DNA of 64,000 nt. Origin: Takakia lepidozioides. Its lineage: Eukaryota; Streptophyta; Takakiopsida; Takakiales; Takakiaceae. The stretch's first letter is position 1; each line of letters starts with the position of its first letter. The position numbers were made by a program, and so were the translations under genes. The DNA lies in assembly GCA_030704615.1 (NCBI GenBank), contig CM060734.1, positions 61,086,042-61,150,041 on the forward strand, read 5' to 3'. A model generated the notes under the pieces. That model was not told the origin of the DNA and searched no databases. It worked only from the letters and a program-made list of their open reading frames with translations. Positions 57,573-64,000 of this stretch are shown here, piece by piece.

Positions 57573-59368
57573 CTAGGTAAGAGTCGGGCGAGAACTAGGT
57601 GCCATGGATGGCGTCGACACAGTCTCCGCCAATGTGAATGACTGAGGAAGCCTCGTCTGACGGCTTGCCTCCCCACGCTGTGGATCCAATTCCACCTCTG
57701 CACCTCGTGGCTCAGGAACTCGTGATGCTCCTCGAGTCACGGCTGTAGCAGACTCCACCTGCTCTAGTGGTAGCGCTGCTCCGCACATGACTCCCATGCC
57801 TTCCATATCTCCTCCCTCAGGAGCAGGAGGTGGACCATCCCGCCTGGGAACTGGTACCGCCTGAACTATAGCCATGGCAGCGAGCCTCTGCTCTAGCTGC
57901 TGAAGCCGGTTGGCCATGCCTTGGTTAACACCCTGACCACCGCGTCCTTGGCCATGTTGAGCTTGCCCTTGGCCTGCACCTTGTGCCCGACCACCTCGTC
58001 CTCTCTGGGCTGGTCCACCTCGCCCCCAGCCACCATTGTTCCCTTGGAACTGGCCTGGGCGCAACTCAGGATGCAAGTCATAACACTGGGCATCTCCATG
58101 CCCATACTTGCCACAATGCCCACACTGCAACTGTGCAGGCTGTGCTTGTGCCGGCCTTCTGCCACTCTCTGGGCAATCTCTTTTGACATGGGGTCCTCCA
58201 CATGTCCAACATATCACCCCTGGTTGTTGTTGGCCTGCAAAAGATGCCACGGGTTTCTGCACCCGAGGTCCCCTATAAGCTCCATGGAACTTGGGCTGGG
58301 AAACCTTGCCCCCCTGACCACGCTGCTAGGCAGTACCTTGTGTCTGTGGGCTGGCAGCTGCGCCTCGTGCAGGCATGTCCTTGCCAAATCCAATGGTAAC
58401 AACTCGCTCCTCCACCATGTTGAGCTCAATCCGCTCAGCCAGCAGAAACACATTTGCTAATGTGGGTTGGGCTGCTTGTAATAGGGTTGCATCTCGCACC
58501 CTTCTCTTGAGCTCCTTATCCAGAATTCCATACCAAAATTGGATTGCCTGAGCTTCAGTAACCCCTTGGGTCACACTTATCAAGCGCCTCATACGAGTGT
58601 ACGCCTCTCGCAGGCTCTCACTGGGTTTGCGCTGGAAGTCTTGCAAACTTCGCAGCTTCTCTGTCCGTACACCTTGGTAGTTCCTCCGCAACTCCTGGAA
58701 GAACTCCACCACCGGGTTGAATCTAGGCACATGTGTTGTAGTCGTGGCAGGAGGAGTAGTAGCACCTTTTGAACTGGTACCACCTGCAGAGAAGTACCAG
58801 CACTACTTGCTCCACTACTAGTGCAGGCAGTGGGAGCTATTGGTACTGATGCAGCTACTGGTCGCGTCGTGCCTCGAGTAATGGAGACGTAGTCAGGTGA
58901 CCAATACATCCTCCACTCCTCAATCTCTGCTTCATGTCCTCGCCTGAACTCGTGGTAATCGCCCATAGGCGGGCCTTCCAAATGCTGGAACAGCCCCTTC
59001 CACGCCATGAATGGGGTGAATAGTTGTGGGTTGCGCATCTGCTGCAAATCACACCAGCTGTCGAACTCCTGGGTAAAGTCATCGAACTCGATTGTGCCCA
59101 CAGCTCCAGAGTACCTACGAGGCCCCTTGGTAGCTCCATACATCTCCTCCATGTCGTCCCACAACAATGACGAATGAAAGTGCACACCTGTTGATGAAGC
59201 CTCCGAGTCTGTGTCTGACTCTACAGTAATTGAGGGTGGCGGTGAAGGTGGTCTGATCCGAATACCTCGTCTTGTGAACCCACTCTCACTGTTACTGCTT
59301 GTAGCCGTACTCCCCTCAAAACCCTTGGGTAACTCCGTAATGACACTCACAATGTGCACCTCCTCCAC
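57573..59368 (-). CDS. Gag polyprotein with two zinc knuckles (degraded)
   Basis: The N-terminal part (59368 to about 58750) has Gag-like sequence (FDDFTQEFDSWCDLQQMRNP, KGLFQHLEGPPMGDYHEF). After a frameshift near 58745 it continues as FNPVVEFFQELRRNYQGV and SLREAYTRMRRL, then two CCHC knuckles (CWTCGGPHVKRDC and CGHCGKYGHGDAQC). TAG codons lie at 58326-58328 and 57573-57575. The latter separates Gag from the protease in the same frame and could be a programmed readthrough site or a mutated CAG. Gag packages element RNA. Confidence 0.85.
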
Positions 59369-59386
59369 GTGACACTATAAGGCTCT

Positions 59387-59399
59387 AGTACTAATCTAA
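59387..59399 (-). promoter_or_regulatory. Possible primer-binding site (initiator tRNA-Met-like)
   Basis: The minus strand reads TAGTACTAGAGCC just upstream of gag, 9 of 12 identical to the plant initiator-tRNA primer site TGGTATCAGAGC. If it is real, the 5' LTR would end near 59402 rather than 62964. I could not find a matching LTR end on the left side, so this is tentative. Confidence 0.3.
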
Positions 59400-59886
59400 T
59401 AGTGACACAGGTGGGCACCTGTTGCAGTTTAAGGGTCATATCCCAATGGCTCAGGGCACCTGCACCTGCATCCACCGCAAGAACTCCTATGGTTGGCTGG
59501 TCATCAACCCAGCCTCACCATAGAAGAAACACTGGTGGTCTTGCTGGTCATCACTCCAGCCTCACCTCCGACAGCATACTCTAGGATTGACCGGTGATCA
59601 AATCCGGCCTAATCCCTATGAAAGCAAGCGCCCACACAAAACCAACATGGCGCACAGTCAAGCATGCAGGTGTTGGGGGGGATCCAAACACAAGAAATCA
59701 AAACATCAACACCCCCACACCAAAATCCAGCTGCAATGCTGATCCTGCAGAATAGCCCAGCCCAAAACCCGGACTGACTGGCCTCCACCAAGAGAGGCTT
59801 TGGCAACTACAAGTACAAGGTAATGAAAATAGTACAGAGATGGAGGGGAAGAATAGAAGCCCGACCAAGCAAGATCTAATCTTGAT

Positions 59887-60636
59887 CTATGCTATCAACT
59901 GCCAGACTTCTCTCAAAGTGCCTCGCTCTGCATGATGGTAAGGTGTAGGAGGTATATCTATGTCCAGAAACCTGCCACTAACCTTGTCCCAAGCTACAGT
60001 AGCTCGCTCTAACCAACCCTCCTCCTCTTTCTGCCAGGTAGAGACAAAGCAACACTCTGCTATCTCCCGCTCACTGAACACTAAAGAAAACAAAGGTAGG
60101 GTCTGATAGTCTCTCAACTCGAAAGCTTTGAGACGGTTGCGGGTGTCCTCATTACGAATGACTGCATCTCCTTCACGCACAACAAACATGTCATTGCAAA
60201 TGAACCCCCGCTCGTGGTTGCCCTGTGCAGAGCGTGTCCGACTGCAACACTGTCTGATTGCACAAACTTGTGCAGCTCCTGCTCCTCTGCTCCAGTACAC
60301 CACGGCCTTGTGGCTGAACACCTTGGTACCCGGGGCTGTATTTGGCTGTGTTCCAAGCCTAGCTTTCACCCACTTTGGTATTTCACTTACAGCTGCAGAA
60401 CTGCTGGCTCCAACAGAGTTCTGATTGTCCAAGGCGATATTGAGGCCCTCAACGCCAACTACAGCAGTCTGTTGTCTACTGTTAATGCCTGACTCCCAGT
60501 ATGCAATCAACTCGTCCAACTGTTCTCCACTCAAATCAGTCTGAGTTCCTTGGGAAACATAAATCCTGTCCCCTTGTGTGCACAGGCTAAGAGAAGAGAC
60601 CTGCCCTTCAATTACGTCCTCATTTCCCCCAGCCAT
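59887..60636 (-). CDS. Extra ORF upstream of gag, 249 aa, unknown function
   Basis: An intact 249-codon frame with an ATG (MAGGNEDVIEGQ) on the sense strand of the retrotransposon, between the right LTR and gag. I do not recognise it: there is no zinc site, signal peptide or membrane segment. It has a YVSQGTQTDLSGEQLDELIA segment, a Cys-containing middle (CAIRQCCSRTRS) and a compact C-terminal half (FICNDMFVVREGDAVI, LFSLVFSEREIAECC, WDKVSGRFLDIDIPP) that looks globular. Unlike the polyprotein it has no stops. It may be an accessory protein, a captured host gene or a nested remnant. Confidence 0.55.
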   Translation of the reverse strand: MAGGNEDVIEGQVSSLSLCTQGDRIYVSQGTQTDLSGEQLDELIAYWESGINSRQQTAVVGVEGLNIALDNQNSVGASSSAAVSEIPKWVKARLGTQPNTAPGTKVFSHKAVVYWSRGAGAAQVCAIRQCCSRTRSAQGNHERGFICNDMFVVREGDAVIRNEDTRNRLKAFELRDYQTLPLFSLVFSEREIAECCFVSTWQKEEEGWLERATVAWDKVSGRFLDIDIPPTPYHHAERGTLREVWQLIA

Positions 60637-62963
60637 ACAAGGAGTACATCCACAGATTTGTCTCTCATATAGACCAGCACAGGTTCTAGAAACAGAATTG
60701 TGGATCTTTCATGACACACTCACACTCTAAAAACTCCATAGATTTTTAGCAGAGTCCTAAAAACAAAAATATCTAGATAGGTAGATATCCCCTTTCTGCA
60801 GCTATCCCCCCAAAAACTGAGTCAAACAGAGTCCATTTGACAAAGATATGACCAATTTGGCTCTAATCAAAAGACCAAACAAATACAAAGAAAACTCTTT
60901 TTTTTATTAAAAAAAATACTTGTCTTGGTTCCCTGTTCCCTGGTTATCTACGGGTTCCCAAACATGTTCATGTAGTTCTCACAGTCTGGATTCACCCCCT
61001 CCTTCGTTCTGTGCTCTTATGTTGTGGCAGTGCGTGGGATGTGAAGGTCGGTGATGCGGGTCTTGGCCTTTCTGTCAAGGAGAACGTGAGAAGGCTTCAG
61101 ATCAGTACACCCTGTGCTCCGGGCACTCAGGATGCAGGTACGCCAACGCGCGTTTGTTACACCGATGGCAACGTTGAGTCGATCCCTTCAGCTCATATCC
61201 CGCTCATACACCAAGTGTCACCTGGTGAGTTCATAGTCTCCCACTCTCATGCTTTCCTGCAACAAACACGACCTTGAGGTTCAATCCTCCAAAACTGAGG
61301 ATCGCCAGCCTGGGGAGGTTGACACTGTCAGAAAGGCGCCCCTCCCGTCCAGCAAATGGCCTAAGATCTGGTGACCTCGTCAATCCTCCCCTGGACTGCT
61401 CTTGCTTGGCTTTCTCACAGCTGCCTGCACCTGTCACTGTGTTTCTGCCTTGACATTTGACTACCCTCCCAAGAATGTAGAAGTCCCTAAGATTCTCCGT
61501 CTGCCGCTGAAGCACTGTGGCAGTCAGGCTTGCCCTGGTGTCACCTTCCACCTCCCCACCTTTCTTCAGGGCTTCAATCACTCTTTAAACTGCTCGTGTT
61601 ATGGACAGCCCCAACAGACTGAATGTGGTTAGTAATGGGGGGTGTTTTCTGGGTAGTGTGATGAGCTCAAGGTTCGCTTTGGGGAGCCTTGATACTGATC
61701 GGGTTGCTGGTGCGGTCGTGACGGAATTCCGCCTGGGATGTGGACGTGGGCTGACCGTTGCATGTGGCTGTCGAAGAAAAAGGAATTGGTCCGTGAGAAG
61801 CCTGAAGAAGCGCGGTCTTACTTGCTTGCATCAATACAAGTATTGCCCATTTAATTTCCTCTCCTCTTCCCTACATCTCTCCCCACCTTAGCTCCCGGAA
61901 GAACTGTCCCCCAGTCTGTATGTCTTCTCTCCTTCTGTGCGTTGCCTACCGGTTTTTTACGCACGGGAAAGCAACAACACAACCAAATGCAAACTACAGA
62001 CTCTAGAAGAGAGAACGGACTAACAGGCGAAAAACTCAAGCCCGTGACGTTCTTCCTAGAGAAGCGACCCTGCCACCCATTCGCCAAAAACAGGGTCTTC
62101 TGACAAGTAGCATAAGGACGGACACTAGATGCCACAACAACTGTACTCAGCACTGGGGCATGAGTTCCACCTTCAGCAACATGAAGACTCTTATCTCTCC
62201 AGCGTACTCCGATACCATCGCTCCGACATCCAAGCCACTGCCTTTTGCGAGTCAAACACGGAAATTTCCCTCTACAAAACCCGCTATCAGTGCAATTCTC
62301 ACGCTTCCCCGTCGTACACACGCCCCGGTCACACAAGAGGGCTTCGCAGGAGCTTTCCTCCCGTCCGCCATCTCACTTGCGTGGTATGAACAAGAAAATG
62401 GTGCTTGCTGGTCTACAGTCTATTCCTAAGTAGACACTGCTCATCACACATGCCTGACTCGGGCACACCCTGCAGAACTTCGGAGCGAATCCCCCGCGCA
62501 ACAGTCGGGATTTGACTGACACGTCGGTGCTGCAGCAACAGCCGCTTGGCACCTTCAGTTATCAGAGGATTGCGACATAGCCTGTTGTGTAAACCGAGCA
62601 CACAACCCAGTTGACTAGCATCTCAACCCAGCCTTTCCCTCTCAGTGGAGCCTCCCTGACAATGAGAGCACATGACGTGGTTACAGAGTTCGTCTCCATG
62701 CGCGCAGGTGCAGTGTGAAGAAGCTTGAAAGGGCAGGCAGCCATGGCCGAGTTGCTGCCGTGCTTCAACCCCACTCTACCTATAACCCCCAAGTCCCACA
62801 TTGCGATGAGGATGTGGAGAAACTCAAGCTCGCGCGTTCTATGCTCATTGCTTGAACTGTGTACAAGACCATGACCATCTATATTATAATAATGATGGTA
62901 AAAAAACAAAAAACATATCTAGCTTAGCACTGGAAAACTAGATAGAGCTCAGCTCTCTCGAGT
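60637..62963. other. Unexplained leader region of the retrotransposon
   Basis: About 2.3 kb between the extra ORF and the right LTR with no recognised coding domain. On the minus strand a polypurine-like TTTTTGGGGGGATA lies at about 60807-60820, which could mark the end of another, nested element. T- and A-homopolymers occur at 60900-60920. Confidence 0.4.
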
Positions 62964-63313
62964 GATAAGAAAACCAAAGAACACACTGTTGACACCAAAT
63001 ATGAAAACCAAAACCATCACTCTTGAAATAGTAGTCGAGCCGGGGGCCACCCCAAGCTATGGGGACTCCACCCCACAACAACCTACACTCCCATCATGAG
63101 TACACTCAGATCTAAACGCAGTGCAGGAGCTCGGTCGTGCAGGCTCAAAGCGAGAGAGATGAGCCGCGCGACTGCCGTCTCTCGTGAAGATAAGACGGGT
63201 CAGGTGTCAAACTAAACTTGACACCTGATTTAACACTTGACCTAAATCAAGTGTTAAATACAAATAATAGCTTTCTTTTAGCTAGTTTCACACTGTGCTT
63301 ATTTAACTTGACA
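62964..63313 (-). repeat. Right LTR (5' LTR in element orientation), apparently incomplete at its inner side
   Basis: Matches 51376-51725 closely from TGATAAGAAAACC to AACTTGACA. The inner side continues as CTCTCGAG, shared with the solo LTR at 2.3 kb, but lacks the GCGCACGACA end present in the other two copies. Confidence 0.8.
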
Positions 63314-64000
63314 ACCATGTTGACGTCAGTCTGTTTAGTACATGAGGCTTCACGAAGGATGGTCTGCTCTGTGCAGGATGGGTGCTCGGTTTGGCAAAGC
63401 ACATGCTCTGCACGTGAAGGCGGGTAATTCCATGCTGATGTTTTTTGAAGGGACCCACGGTTTGAATGCGGACTGTCGCCGGATGACATAAAGGCGGTCC
63501 AGAAGGTTGAGTCGGAGTGCACAGATAGACTCCTGGAGCTGTGGTGTCGATTCTATGAGAAGTCGGTTGAGGTTGTTTTCACCAATATTATTGCTGTTCT
63601 TCCAACGTCGACGTGGACGGTGTTGAAGTCATTGGGGGTGGGGCAACATGAAAGCCTTCTGGAGGTCTTGAAAGATTGCCTCAACACTGAACGACTGGGC
63701 AAGGACTTGAAAGAGTGCGATTTCATTTTGGTGCCAATTGGGGACGAGTAAGAACTCTTCTGAGTCTACTGAGACTGTCTCTTGAATCATAGTCTGGTTT
63801 CGCAGTGTCGTCTTGACTCTGAGCGATTAAGTTGACCTCTGTATTTGTGCAGTGGATGGGGTTTGAAGATTGAGTCTGCTGAGTGGTCGGTCTGCTGAGT
63901 CTGCCCATCATGATTGTGCAATGACGCCATGTTGTTTGATACCATTGCAGGGGGCACTGGAGTGTTTGTATCATCGACCTCCGCAAGGGCTGTTACACTC

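Larger units (their letters stand above)
51289..63313 (-). mobile_element. Ty3/Gypsy-type LTR retrotransposon encoding a DNA methyltransferase and PHD-finger integrase, 12,025 bp
   Basis: The outer ends are TGTCGTGCGC (51289) and AACTTGACA (63313). They are flanked by the 4-bp duplication ACCA (51285-51288 and 63314-63317), the same duplication length as the solo LTR at 2320. Terminal repeats are at 51289-51725 and 62964-63313. On the minus strand the order is extra ORF, gag, protease, DNA methyltransferase, RT/RNase H, integrase, PHD. From late gag to integrase a single frame is used, interrupted by five stops, plus frameshifts near 58745 and 52540. RT before integrase places it in the Ty3/Gypsy order. 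It lies in the intron 51132-63450 of the Ulp1-domain gene, antisense to it. The 3.5 kb between gag and the right repeat is unusually long, and a nested element cannot be excluded. Confidence 0.9.
41714..64000 (+). pseudogene. Large Gln/Thr-repeat gene with C-terminal Ulp1 (C48) protease domain, interrupted by two transposons and truncated by the window
   Basis: Exons I can place: 41714 to about 42663 (Cys-pair FCPFCEEV, basic linker); about 42990-43539 continuing at 48463-49071 across the CACTA insertion; 49162-50597; 50689-51131; 63451-63747; from 63951 past the window edge. The middle is Gln/Thr-rich (QQTPIQQ, QQTAPQPTVQQT, QTNQQTAHVTDG). The last exons read CDFILVPIGDE then GHWSVCIIDLRKGCY, the catalytic-His strand of Ulp1/SENP-type cysteine proteases, which cleave SUMO or related modifiers. 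The Asp/Asn and Cys should lie beyond 64000. Splice phases agree at 49071/49162, 50597/50689, 51131/63451 and 63747/63951. Damage: TAG at 48707, 49563 and 49707, and a frameshift near 48840. Ulp1 domains also occur in plant transposons, so host or element origin is open. Confidence 0.6.

Noticed and set aside
48707-58328. TAG read as glutamine (alternative nuclear code, as in some green algae)
   Set aside because: TGA also occurs in the same polyprotein frame, the P1 and 2OG oxygenase genes end normally at TAG, and DPB2 and SIN3 show no internal TAG.
59402-60820. A 1.4-kb LTR ending beside the primer-site-like sequence at 59387
   Set aside because: No matching LTR end was found on the left side of the element, and it would contain a 249-codon ORF. 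Kept only as a tentative note.
1-64000. CRISPR array, bacterial operons, rRNA or tRNA genes
   Set aside because: No regular spacer-repeat array, Shine-Dalgarno-ordered genes, rRNA signature or convincing cloverleaf was seen. Introns and LTR elements show a plant nuclear genome.

Overview
The window is nuclear DNA of a streptophyte (green plant lineage). The evidence is spliced genes with plant-type orthologues (DNA polymerase epsilon subunit 2, ribosomal protein P1, a plant 2OG-Fe(II) oxygenase), a plant SIN3 co-repressor copy, decayed PPR-DYW organelle RNA-editing genes and abundant plant transposons. The PPR-DYW debris, together with a Ty3 retrotransposon that carries a DNA methyltransferase (a combination reported so far, to my knowledge, from charophytes and dinoflagellates), suggests a seed-free plant or a charophyte-grade relative. 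The species is not determined.

Layout. 1-4.6 kb is repeat debris: a large inverted repeat, a solo LTR with a 4-bp target duplication and a zinc-knuckle remnant. 5.9-29.4 kb is the gene-bearing part: a Myb/SANT-like protein (minus), an intact 13-exon DPB2/POLE2 gene with two apparent U12-type introns, an intronless and frameshifted SIN3 copy, a frameshifted triose-phosphate/nucleotide-sugar transporter-like gene, and a divergent pair made of a 2OG oxygenase (minus) and ribosomal protein P1 (plus). 29.4-32.7 kb is AT-rich and gene-poor. 32.8-39.7 kb holds two tail-to-tail decayed PPR units framed by inverted repeats.

From 41.7 kb to beyond the right edge runs one large plus-strand gene. It has Gln/Thr-rich repeats and ends in a Ulp1-type (C48) cysteine protease domain. 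Two transposons have broken into it. A 4.9-kb CACTA element with captured PPR fragments sits inside a coding exon (43540-48459, TSD TAA). A 12.0-kb Ty3/Gypsy-type element sits inside an intron (51289-63313, 4-bp TSD ACCA). When the elements are ignored, reading frame and splice phase continue across both sites.

The Ty3 element is the highlight. On the minus strand it encodes Gag with two zinc knuckles, an aspartic protease, a C5-cytosine DNA methyltransferase with motifs I, IV, VI, VIII, IX and X, reverse transcriptase/RNase H, and an integrase that ends in a PHD finger. It thus joins a chromatin-mark writer and a putative histone-mark reader in one polyprotein. All five in-frame stops in the long common frame can be explained by C-to-T change of CAG or CGA codons, as expected if the copy was itself methylated. 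An additional intact 249-codon ORF lies upstream of gag.
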